Positions 1 to 6,089 of a stretch of DNA of 9,369 bases are shown here, in pieces; position 1 is the first letter of the stretch; each line of letters begins with the position of its first letter. Origin of the DNA: B1 sp044370475 (GTDB lineage Bacteria > Bacteroidota > Bacteroidia > UKL13-3); assembly GCA_044370475.1 (NCBI GenBank), contig JBILVK010000105.1, positions 1-9,369 of the forward strand, in the 5' to 3' direction. Below the pieces are notes generated by a model. It saw nothing but the letters and a program-made list of their open reading frames with translations, did not search any database and was not told where the DNA came from. A program made the translations under genes and the position numbers.

Positions 1-1
1 A

Positions 2-73
2 GAATTGAAATCTATTACAGTTAAAGTAAACGACTTTATAGATTATGAGCGGTATGAGTTTGTGAAAGAGTGA
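2..73 (+). CDS. 3' end of an upstream gene (partial, unidentified)
   Basis: An open frame runs from base 2 to a TGA at 71-73 and encodes 23 residues ending YERYEFVKE. The mix of charged and hydrophobic residues looks like a real protein tail, and it ends just where a tandem repeat begins. The other two forward frames contain early stops. The tail is too short to identify a family. It converges on the minus-strand HMG-CoA lyase gene, and I see no hairpin terminator in the 54-base gap. That it is coding is an inference from composition and position only. Confidence 0.5.
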   Translation, partial: ELKSITVKVNDFIDYERYEFVKE

Positions 74-104
74 AAAGTGAAAAGTTAAAAGTTAAAAGTG
101 AAAA
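70..104. repeat. Heptanucleotide tandem array, unit GTKAAAA, five copies
   Basis: Five consecutive 7-base units are directly readable: GTGAAAA, GTGAAAA, GTTAAAA, GTTAAAA, GTGAAAA, followed by a partial GTTTA. The first unit overlaps the TGA stop of the upstream partial gene, so the array starts exactly at the gene end. It fills most of the gap between two convergent genes. No function is evident. Two other arrays in this window share the 7-base period but have other unit sequences. Confidence 0.9.
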
Positions 105-127
105 GTTTATTTAGGCGAAAATATTCC

Positions 128-985
128 TTAGGATAGAGGAAATACCTCATTAGCCATCAACATACTTTTTGCAAATAACTCCTTATTGATGCTGGTTTCA
201 ATTCCTTTTTGATCCAAGAAATGGATGATATTTTCGGTGGGCATGTTGCCGGTGAGTTTATCGGTGGCCATTGGGCAGCCGCCGAAGCCTTTGATGGCGC
301 CATCGTATCGCCTGCAACCACTTTCGTATGCCGCGGCAATTTTTTCTTCCCAAGTATCGGGTGTGGTATGCAAATGAGCACCAAATTCTATGTGCGGCAA
401 GCGTTGGATCAGCTCGGAAAATATATAGGATATACTTGTAGGATCAGCAATGCCAATGGTATCGCTTAAGCTTAAAATCCTGATGCCAATTGCATCCATT
501 TTTGTAACCCATTGAGCCACCAAATCTGCATTCCAAACATCGCCATATGGGTTTCCAAATCCCATACTGATATAAATCACCAATTCTTTGCCATGCTTTA
601 CTGCCAAATTTTGCATTTCGGCAACAGTTTTAAAAGAATCTTCTATACTTGAGTTGGTATTGCGCTGCTGAAAAGTTTCTGAGATGGAAAAAGGAAAGCC
701 CAAATATTGGATTTCTGGAAATTTACAAGCCTCTTCTGCGCCTCTTAAATTGGCCACTATTGCCAGCAATTTGGTTCGAACCAAATCCAATTTTAATTGA
801 CTCAAAACCTCAGTGGTATCGCGGAGTTGAGGGATAGCTTTGGGCGATACAAAACTACCAAAATCGAGGGTATCAAAACCTACCTGCAAAAGCTGGTTTA
901 AGTACCTCACTTTTACCTCGGTGGGTATAAACTGGTGGATACCTTGCATGGCATCTCGCGGACATTCAATGAGTTTGATTGGCAT
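128..985 (-). CDS. Hydroxymethylglutaryl-CoA lyase
   Basis: The product is a 285-residue TIM-barrel enzyme of the HMG-CoA lyase/DRE-TIM metallolyase family. The family splits 3-hydroxy-3-methylglutaryl-CoA into acetoacetate and acetyl-CoA, the last step of leucine breakdown. Visible motifs are ECPRDAMQG near the N-terminus (Arg10 and Asp11, catalytic/metal region), SDTIG at 174-178, the metal-binding pair HLH at 204-206, and the signature loop GFGGCP at 233-238 with the catalytic-type cysteine at 237, followed by TGNMPTEN. The length is slightly below the usual ~300. The ATG at 983-985 is preferred because the family begins a few residues before the ECPRD motif. An in-frame ATG 46 codons upstream would add a sequence unlike the family and run into the divergent gene. 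No SD is seen. The gene is transcribed divergently from the DUF349 gene. It carries an 18-bp perfect palindrome inside codons for LVRTK (residues 68-72). Confidence 0.93.
   Translation of the reverse strand: MPIKLIECPRDAMQGIHQFIPTEVKVRYLNQLLQVGFDTLDFGSFVSPKAIPQLRDTTEVLSQLKLDLVRTKLLAIVANLRGAEEACKFPEIQYLGFPFSISETFQQRNTNSSIEDSFKTVAEMQNLAVKHGKELVIYISMGFGNPYGDVWNADLVAQWVTKMDAIGIRILSLSDTIGIADPTSISYIFSELIQRLPHIEFGAHLHTTPDTWEEKIAAAYESGCRRYDGAIKGFGGCPMATDKLTGNMPTENIIHFLDQKGIETSINKELFAKSMLMANEVFPLS
769..786. repeat. 18-bp perfect palindrome inside the HMG-CoA lyase gene (copy 1)
   Basis: The sequence ATTTGGTTCGAACCAAAT is its own reverse complement over 18 bases, centred on TTCGAA. It lies in codons for LVRTK of the lyase. 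Its inner 14 bases, TTGGTTCGAACCAA, recur exactly at 6066-6079 next to the phosphoesterase start. Whether it is a protein-binding site or a coincidence cannot be settled here. Confidence 0.7.
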
Positions 986-1014
986 TAACGGATAATTTTC
1001 AAGAAATACAAGCA

Positions 1015-1043
1015 CAAAAATATCGTATTTATGGTTATTTTTG
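1015..1043. promoter_or_regulatory. Putative divergent promoter region with inverted -7 boxes
   Basis: In the 90-base gap between the divergent lyase and DUF349 genes, TATTTTTG at 1036-1043 matches the Bacteroidetes -7 box TAnnTTTG on the + strand. The reverse complement CAAAAATA at 1015-1022 gives the same match on the minus strand. The two form an exact 8-bp inverted repeat 14 bases apart (13 between). Neither has a clear TTG/TTTG -33 element at the expected distance, so this is a candidate only. A + strand start near 1050 would exclude the in-frame ATG at 1031 and support the ATG at 1076. Confidence 0.35.
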
Positions 1044-1075
1044 ATGCCCTTATTGAATTTGAAAGAAATTTTATC

Positions 1076-3088
1076 ATGAATCACGACTTGGAAAATGTAA
1101 CTAATGAACCCGTGGAGGAACAAACTCCTGTGGTTAATCCCACTGAAATGGCGACTGAAGTTGCCGCATCAGTATCTGAACCCGTTGTAGCGAACCCTAC
1201 TGAATCTAATCCTGTTGAAGACACTGTTATTCAACCCGAAGCAGAGCAAGAAAATGTACCGCTTAACCAGGCAGAAGAAGTTAAAATGGATGTACATCCA
1301 GAATTAACTGAAGAAGAACATGAACTGGCGGCTGTAGAAGACTTGCCAGACTTTGCTCAAATGGGCAAAGTAGAATTATTACAAATGGCCAAAAAAGCTG
1401 CTGGTGAAAAAGAGTTAGCAGATGCCTTGGTTATTTTAAAAGCCATTAAACCTTATATAGACCAACAAGTTTCTGAAGAAAAAGCAGAAGCCTTGGCTAA
1501 ATTTTTGGAAGAAGGTGGAGAAAAAGATGGCTTTGAATTTAAAGGAGATGGAACTAAGGATGAATTTAATGCCTTGTACATTGAATTAAAGCAACGCAAA
1601 GAAGACGCACGTAAGCGTCAGGAAGCCGAAAAAATGGAGAATCTTGCTAAAAAAGAAGCCATTTTAGAGGAGATAAAAAAGCTAACAGACGATGAAGAAA
1701 CTAGCAATAGTTTAAAGCGTTTAAAGGAGTTACAATCTGAGTGGAAAACCATTAAGAATGTTCCTAAAGAGCATGTGGATAGACTTTGGGAGAGTTATAG
1801 GGTTTTGAATGAGATTTTTTATGACCGTTTATCTATTAACAATGAGTTAAAAGATTTAGACAGAAGTAAAAACTTAGACCACAAGATTGAGTTAATTTCT
1901 AAAGTGAGCGAGTTAACTAAGGAAGACAATATTAAGAAAGCGCTTATTTCTGTGAAGAAATATCAAGAAGAATGGCGCTTTATTGGTCCGGTAGCCCGCG
2001 AAGCATCAGATGATATTTGGAATAGGTTTAAGGCTGAAGTAGATAAAGTTTACACTATTATAAAGGCCAGAACTGAGGAGATGGAATTGGTTCGTCAGAC
2101 CAATTTAGAAGCTAAAAAAGTGTTATTGGATCAGGCCAAAGCCTTGTCTACTTTTCAAACACAACGCATTAAAGAGTGGATGGATCAGAGCAATGTGTTG
2201 AATGAATTGATGGAGCAATGGAAAAAGATTGGGCATGTGCCTATGGCGGTGCGCGATCAAGTTTGGAATGAGTTTAGGGATGCGAGAAATTCTTTTTATG
2301 CCAACAAAAATGTGTTTTTTAAAACAATGCATGCCGAGCGCAATGCTAATTTAAAAGCCAAAGAAGATTTGTGTATAAAGGCTGAAGGCATTGCTGCAAA
2401 TCCGATTGATTGGAATAAGCAAACAGATGAATTAAAGAAATTGCAAGAAGCGTGGAAGAAAATTGGTCATGCACCAGATAAGGTAAATGATGCGGTTTGG
2501 AAGCGTTTTAGAAGTGCATGCGATTTGTTTTTTGAGAAAAAATCTGAGCGTTACGCTAGTCAGCAATCTGAGCAAATTCAGAATTTAGCAGGCAAGCAAG
2601 CGTTAATTGAAAAGTTAGAAGGCTTAAGTACTGCAGAAAATACTCAAAATATTTTTGCCGAGTTAAAGCAAATACAAACAGATTGGAATGCCATTGGGTT
2701 TGTACCTGTGGCACAAAAAGAATCGGTTAACAAGAAGTATAACGATTTGTTGGATAAGTTGTATGGCAAGCATAAGCAATTGAACAGAGATATGCGTGAA
2801 GACCGCGACAAGCAAAGCTTTGAGTTGTTGGCAGGTTCACCAAATGGGCTACAAAAATTGCAAAGAGAAGAAAAGATTTTGCAAGAGCGCATTAGAGGCA
2901 TGAAGAAAGATATTGAGACTTGGGATAACAATTTAGGTTTCTTTAAAAGTGGCAATAGCAAGAATCCATTGGCCGAGCAAATGCAAGCTAAGATTGAGAT
3001 AGCACAAAAGCATATTGCGGGATTAGAAGATAAGTTAAAAGCCTTAAAGGCATTGAAAAATAAGCCAGCAGAGGAAGCTGCGCAATAA
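1076..3088 (+). CDS. DUF349 repeat protein, five repeats
   Basis: The product is a 670-residue, highly charged, Lys/Glu-rich and mostly helical protein with no signal peptide or membrane segment. The N-terminal ~90 residues are acidic, rich in Pro/Glu/Val and probably disordered. Five DUF349-type repeats follow, each with a W-x-x-I-G-x-V/A-P core and, about 15 residues later, a W-x-x-F/Y element. The core tryptophans are at about 223, 300, 382, 460 and 537, a period of 77-82 residues. The fifth repeat has lost the second Trp (VNKKY at ~551). The C-terminal ~80 residues look like coiled coil and contain NNLGFF near 618. The molecular role of the family is unknown to me and I assign none. The ATG at 1076 is chosen over the in-frame ATG at 1031, which lies in the putative promoter. 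A strong terminator follows the stop codon. Confidence 0.9.
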   Translation: MNHDLENVTNEPVEEQTPVVNPTEMATEVAASVSEPVVANPTESNPVEDTVIQPEAEQENVPLNQAEEVKMDVHPELTEEEHELAAVEDLPDFAQMGKVELLQMAKKAAGEKELADALVILKAIKPYIDQQVSEEKAEALAKFLEEGGEKDGFEFKGDGTKDEFNALYIELKQRKEDARKRQEAEKMENLAKKEAILEEIKKLTDDEETSNSLKRLKELQSEWKTIKNVPKEHVDRLWESYRVLNEIFYDRLSINNELKDLDRSKNLDHKIELISKVSELTKEDNIKKALISVKKYQEEWRFIGPVAREASDDIWNRFKAEVDKVYTIIKARTEEMELVRQTNLEAKKVLLDQAKALSTFQTQRIKEWMDQSNVLNELMEQWKKIGHVPMAVRDQVWNEFRDARNSFYANKNVFFKTMHAERNANLKAKEDLCIKAEGIAANPIDWNKQTDELKKLQEAWKKIGHAPDKVNDAVWKRFRSACDLFFEKKSERYASQQSEQIQNLAGKQALIEKLEGLSTAENTQNIFAELKQIQTDWNAIGFVPVAQKESVNKKYNDLLDKLYGKHKQLNRDMREDRDKQSFELLAGSPNGLQKLQREEKILQERIRGMKKDIETWDNNLGFFKSGNSKNPLAEQMQAKIEIAQKHIAGLEDKLKALKALKNKPAEEAAQ

Positions 3089-3103
3089 TTTAATTGAACA
3101 TTG

Positions 3104-3147
3104 AATGGGGTTTATGGGTTTATTTTAACTCATAAATCCCATTTTTT
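3104..3147 (+). terminator. Intrinsic terminator after the DUF349 gene
   Basis: A 17-bp stem pairs 3104-3120 with 3127-3143 (two G-U wobbles, otherwise complementary) around a 6-base loop TATTTT. Six T residues follow at 3142-3147. The hairpin begins 15 bases after the DUF349 stop codon. Its T tract ends only 11 bases before the TTG start of the methyltransferase, touching that gene's AGGAG. It may therefore also govern read-through into that gene. Confidence 0.85.
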
Positions 3148-3149
3148 AT

Positions 3150-3154
3150 AGGAG
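3150..3154 (+). promoter_or_regulatory. Shine-Dalgarno-like AGGAG before the methyltransferase
   Basis: AGGAG lies 4 bases before a TTG codon. No in-frame ATG or GTG exists between the stop at 3126-3128 and this TTG, and the protein family needs residues from just after it. The site therefore supports the TTG at 3159 as the start. The spacing is short. Confidence 0.6.
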
Positions 3155-3158
3155 CACA

Positions 3159-3941
3159 TTGAACCTTCATTACCTTAAACATTTTGTTTGGCATTATTTA
3201 CGAGCGGGCTTTGTGGATATTCTGCATTCGCCCTTTGTATTTGAGTTGTATCAAACATGTATTAAGAGGGAAAAAGATTTAGGAAATTATAAGGAAATTG
3301 AGATGTTGCGCATGCAGCTCAAGAAAGATGAGCGGCCTTTGTTTTATGAAGACTTTGGGGCATCGCAACAAAGCAGGGAGACCAAGGTTTCTATTTTGGC
3401 TAGGCAACATTTAAAGCCAGCCAGAATTGCCCAAATTTTGAGCAGAATGATGCAAAAATATGGGTATAAAAATGCATTGGAATTGGGCACCTCGTTGGGA
3501 GTTACCACCAATTATTTGGCATTGGGAACAAGCGCTGAGCAGCACGTTTACACGATTGAGGCAAGTGAACAAGTGAGAAAAGTGGCCCTTGAGAATATGG
3601 AGCTGCTTCGGTTCAGACCGAAAATTACTAGCCTATTGGGCACATTTGATGCCATTTTACCTGAGGTTTTGCCTTCTATGGGTCGATTGGATTTTTTATT
3701 TATTGATGGCAACCACAGTTATGAAGCCACGATGCGGTATTTTGAAATGAGCAAGCCCTATTTGCATAACAACAGTGTTGTAATTTTTGATGATATTTAT
3801 TGGAGCCCAGGAATGACGCAGGCTTGGGAAGAAATTAAGGCTGATCCAATGGTGCGAGTGACGGTAGATTTATTTTTTGTGGGCTTGGTCTATTTTAGGG
3901 TAGAGCAGGTAAAGGAGCATTTTAGGCTCAGGGTTTTTTAG
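3159..3941 (+). CDS. Class I SAM-dependent methyltransferase
   Basis: The product is a 260-residue cytoplasmic protein with the Rossmann methyltransferase signature. Motif I is ELGTSLGVTT at 108-117 (SAM-binding glycine loop), with acidic Glu134 in TIEAS at the end of strand 2. DFLFIDGNHSYEAT spans 178-191 and IFDD 209-212, a pattern like that of O-methyltransferase family 3/24 proteins, where these acidic and His residues sit near metal or acceptor. The N-terminus has HSPFVFELY at 23-31, common in Bacteroidetes members of the family. The acceptor substrate cannot be deduced. The start is TTG with AGGAG just upstream; a stop at 3126-3128 limits any extension. The gene sits directly behind the DUF349 terminator and no separate promoter is obvious, so expression may depend on read-through or a promoter hidden within the hairpin region. 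The TAG stop is at 3939-3941 and no terminator follows. Confidence 0.88.
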   Translation: MNLHYLKHFVWHYLRAGFVDILHSPFVFELYQTCIKREKDLGNYKEIEMLRMQLKKDERPLFYEDFGASQQSRETKVSILARQHLKPARIAQILSRMMQKYGYKNALELGTSLGVTTNYLALGTSAEQHVYTIEASEQVRKVALENMELLRFRPKITSLLGTFDAILPEVLPSMGRLDFLFIDGNHSYEATMRYFEMSKPYLHNNSVVIFDDIYWSPGMTQAWEEIKADPMVRVTVDLFFVGLVYFRVEQVKEHFRLRVF

Positions 3942-3962
3942 TAAATTTTGCATATTTTCTCC

Positions 3963-3992
3963 TTGCCTTTCAATATTTTAGGCTTATATTTG
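3963..3992 (+). promoter_or_regulatory. rpsA promoter (Bacteroidetes-type sigma factor)
   Basis: TTG at 3963-3965, a 19-base spacer, then TATATTTG at 3985-3992. This is an exact match to the Bacteroidetes/Flavobacterium consensus TTG-N19-TAnnTTTG. Transcription would start near 3998-4001, giving a leader of about 25 bases that contains the AGGAG of rpsA. Confidence 0.8.
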
Positions 3993-4010
3993 CAAGCTTT
4001 TTTAAGCGAA

Positions 4011-4015
4011 AGGAG
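4011..4015 (+). promoter_or_regulatory. Shine-Dalgarno AGGAG of rpsA
   Basis: AGGAG sits 9 bases before the TTG at 4025 and is the best ribosome-binding site in the window. It decides the start: the first in-frame ATG (codon 20, at 4082) would remove conserved N-terminal sequence and has no such site. Confidence 0.75.
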
Positions 4016-4024
4016 ATTATTTTA

Positions 4025-5824
4025 TTGTCAAACATCATTAACAAAAACACACCTACACCAGATCAAGATTTTGATTGGAGTATGGACAAAGCCGGATTTG
4101 GCGGCTACTCGCAAGAGGAACACCAAACGTTAGCCTCTCTTTATGAAAACACCTTAAACGCCTTCAACGAGAGGGAAATTGTTAAAGGAACCGTAGTAGG
4201 ATTTACCGAAAAGGAAGTAGTACTAAACATTGGATTTAAATCTGATGGATTAATTGCTCGCACTGAATTCCGCGATATGCCGGATTTGAAAGTTGGAGAT
4301 TCTGTAGAAGTATTATTAGAAACTAAAGAAGATCCAAACGGACAGTTGATTTTAAGTCGCAAAAAAGCGATGAGTGAGCGTGCATGGGAGAACATCTTAC
4401 AAGCGCAAGAGAACGACATTATCGTAAACGGTTATGTTAAGACTCGTACTAAAGGTGGATTGGTTGTAGAAGTATTTGGAATTGATACTTTCTTACCAGG
4501 ATCACAAATAGACACTAAGCCTATTAAGGATTACGATGTTTATGTTGGACAGACCATGCCATTTAAAGTGGTTAAGGTAAATCATGCTTTCAAGAATGTG
4601 GTTATTTCACATAAAGTATTGATTGAAGAGGATATTGAAAAACAAAAATCTGATATCTTATCTAAGTTAGAAAAAGGCCAAGTATTAGAAGGAACTGTGA
4701 AAAACATGACTTCATTTGGTGTATTTATTGACTTGGGTGGTGTTGATGGATTATTGCATATTACAGATATTTCATGGGGACGTATTAACCATCCAGAAGA
4801 GGTATTACAATTAGATCAGAAGATCAATATTGTGGTATTAGATTTTGATGATGAGAAGAAACGTATTTCATTAGGCTTGAAACAATTGGGTGCACACCCT
4901 TGGGATTCATTGGCTGAGAACTTAGTTGTAGGTGCTAAAGTAACAGGTAAAATTGTGAACATAGCAGATTACGGTGCGTTCTTAGAAATAGCTCCAGGTG
5001 TTGAAGGTTTAATTCACGTAAGTGAAATGAGCTGGAGTCAGCATTTGCGTTCACCACAAGATTTCTTGAAAATGGGTGACGATTTAGAGGCAGTTATCTT
5101 AACTTTAGATAAAGAAGAGCGTAAGATGTCTTTAGGCGTTAAACAATTGAAAGCAGATCCTTGGGTTGCTATTCAAGAAAGATACCCTGTAGGTTCACGC
5201 CATAAGGGTGTTGTGCGCAACATGACTAACTACGGATTATTTGTAGAATTAGAAGAAGGTGTTGACGGATTAGTACACGTATCTGATTTAAGCTGGACTA
5301 AGAAAATCAAGCATCCAAATGAGTTTGTGAAAGTAAACCAAGAATTGGATGTATTGGTATTGGAAGTTGACTTAGAGAATCGTCGTTTGAGCTTAGGCCA
5401 CAAACAATTAGACGAAAATCCTTGGGAAGCTTTCGAAACTTTATTCTCAGTTGGATCTGAGCACGAAGGTACTATCTTGAAAATTGAAGATAAGAGTGCA
5501 ATCGTAGCTTTACCTTACGGTGTTGAAGGTTATGCTCCATTGAAGCAATTACAAAAAGAAGATAAGAAAACCGCTAAAGAAGATGAGGTTCTTACTTTTA
5601 AAGTAACTGAGTTCAATAAAGAAAACCGCAGAATCGTTCTTTCGCACACAGCTCTTTGGAGAGAAGAAGAAATTGTGAAGAAAGAAACAGAGGTTAAAAC
5701 TAAAGAAGTAGAGAAAGAAAAAGTAGCTAAAGCTGCTAAGAAAATTAACGAATCAAATGAGAAATCTACATTTGCAGACGTTGGTGGATTAGCTGAATTG
5801 AAAGCTAAGTTAGAAGGCAAATAG
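4025..5824 (+). CDS. rpsA: 30S ribosomal protein S1 (bS1)
   Basis: The product is a 599-residue RNA-binding ribosomal protein that holds mRNA on the 30S subunit during initiation. Six S1/OB-fold domains are visible at about 52-115, 131-198, 218-288, 303-375, 389-461 and 476-545. Domains 3-5 are most canonical, each with G-x-V-x-N-x-x-x-[FY]-G-x-F and GV[DE]GL[LIV]H[IV][ST][DE] followed by SW and an end like RRLSLG-x-KQL. Domains 1, 2 and 6 are divergent, as is usual in S1. A charged Lys/Glu-rich linker and a short tail (GGLAELKAKLEGK) finish the protein. The N-terminal segment is acidic and ends in ENTLNAF, as in related S1 proteins. TTG is used as the start, supported by AGGAG. The gene has its own promoter and a strong terminator, so it appears monocistronic. 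Its codon use is smoother and rich in TTA/GGT/GTA compared with its neighbours, as expected for a highly expressed gene. Confidence 0.97.
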   Translation: MSNIINKNTPTPDQDFDWSMDKAGFGGYSQEEHQTLASLYENTLNAFNEREIVKGTVVGFTEKEVVLNIGFKSDGLIARTEFRDMPDLKVGDSVEVLLETKEDPNGQLILSRKKAMSERAWENILQAQENDIIVNGYVKTRTKGGLVVEVFGIDTFLPGSQIDTKPIKDYDVYVGQTMPFKVVKVNHAFKNVVISHKVLIEEDIEKQKSDILSKLEKGQVLEGTVKNMTSFGVFIDLGGVDGLLHITDISWGRINHPEEVLQLDQKINIVVLDFDDEKKRISLGLKQLGAHPWDSLAENLVVGAKVTGKIVNIADYGAFLEIAPGVEGLIHVSEMSWSQHLRSPQDFLKMGDDLEAVILTLDKEERKMSLGVKQLKADPWVAIQERYPVGSRHKGVVRNMTNYGLFVELEEGVDGLVHVSDLSWTKKIKHPNEFVKVNQELDVLVLEVDLENRRLSLGHKQLDENPWEAFETLFSVGSEHEGTILKIEDKSAIVALPYGVEGYAPLKQLQKEDKKTAKEDEVLTFKVTEFNKENRRIVLSHTALWREEEIVKKETEVKTKEVEKEKVAKAAKKINESNEKSTFADVGGLAELKAKLEGK

Positions 5825-5839
5825 TCTTTAACTAAATAT

Positions 5840-5878
5840 AAAAAAGCCCCCTTTGCGAAAGTGAAGGGGGCTTTTTTT
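5840..5878 (+). terminator. Intrinsic terminator of rpsA
   Basis: AAAAAAGCCCCCTT at 5840-5853 pairs perfectly with AAGGGGGCTTTTTT at 5864-5877 around a 10-base loop, giving a 14-bp stem with a GC core and a run of seven T at 5872-5878. It starts 15 bases after the rpsA stop. The A-tract before the stem means it could also stop transcription arriving on the other strand. Confidence 0.95.
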
Positions 5879-5953
5879 GGTCTTTAGTCTTTGCTTTGCC
5901 AGCCGAAGCTTTAGCGTAGGTTGGGTCTTTAGTTGTTAGATTCTTGCGGCTGG
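5879..5953. repeat. Repeat-rich spacer: GTCTTTR heptads and CCAGCC dyads
   Basis: Two tandem heptads (GTCTTTA, GTCTTTG at 5880-5893) follow the rpsA terminator directly, and another GTCTTTA lies at 5925-5931. CCAGCCG at 5899-5905 can pair with CGGCTGG at 5947-5953, extended by AAG/CTT after a one-base bulge. Alternatively CCAGCC can pair with GGTTGG at 5919-5924 with one G-U pair. The two pairings exclude each other. The 15 bases at 5879-5893 recur inverted at 7662-7676. The spacer looks like a dispersed intergenic repeat; no function is evident. Confidence 0.6.
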
Positions 5954-5979
5954 ATTTGTGTTATTGAACTAGAGATTTA

Positions 5980-6045
5980 ATGGCATTCATCGAACTTGCA
6001 GGGGCTTTCATCGACAATCAATTTATTCAATTGAGGAAAAGGTGA
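5980..6045 (+). CDS. Possible 21-residue small ORF before the phosphoesterase
   Basis: An ATG at 5980 opens 21 codons beginning MAFIELAGAFID and ending QLRKR. The TGA at 6043-6045 overlaps an in-frame GTG (6042-6044) of the phosphoesterase as GTGA. The peptide has a hydrophobic first half and a basic end. It could be a leader peptide translationally coupled to the GTG, or chance. No homology is recognised and the length is too short for confidence. Confidence 0.22.
   Translation: MAFIELAGAFIDNQFIQLRKR
6033..6036 (+). promoter_or_regulatory. SD-like GAGG before the alternative GTG start
   Basis: GAGG lies 5 bases before the GTG at 6042, an alternative start of the phosphoesterase. The favoured ATG at 6090 has no such site. 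This is the main argument for the longer form. Confidence 0.35.
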
Positions 6046-6065
6046 ATTTTGAAGTCGAATCTAAA

Positions 6066-6079
6066 TTGGTTCGAACCAA
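6066..6079. repeat. 14-bp perfect palindrome near the phosphoesterase start (copy 2)
   Basis: TTGGTTCGAACCAA is self-complementary and identical to the core of the palindrome at 769-786. It ends 10 bases before the ATG at 6090. If that ATG is the true start it lies in the leader or promoter and could be an operator. If the GTG at 6042 is used it encodes LVRTK, the same five residues with the same codons as in the lyase gene. Confidence 0.7.
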
Positions 6080-6089
6080 AATATATTTT

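Noticed and set aside
70..104. CRISPR-like array
   Set aside because: Seven-base units stand back to back with no spacers and no cas genes are nearby.
209..469. Forward-strand open frame of 86 codons
   Set aside because: It lies wholly opposite the conserved HMG-CoA lyase coding sequence and shows no family motif; it is an antisense shadow.
771..784. tRNA fragment suggested by GGTTCGAACC resembling a T-arm
   Set aside because: It lies inside a conserved coding frame and no acceptor, D or anticodon arms are found around either copy.
3948..4133. 61-codon forward frame before rpsA
   Set aside because: It overlaps the rpsA promoter and the start of rpsA in another frame, and its sequence shows no protein-like pattern.
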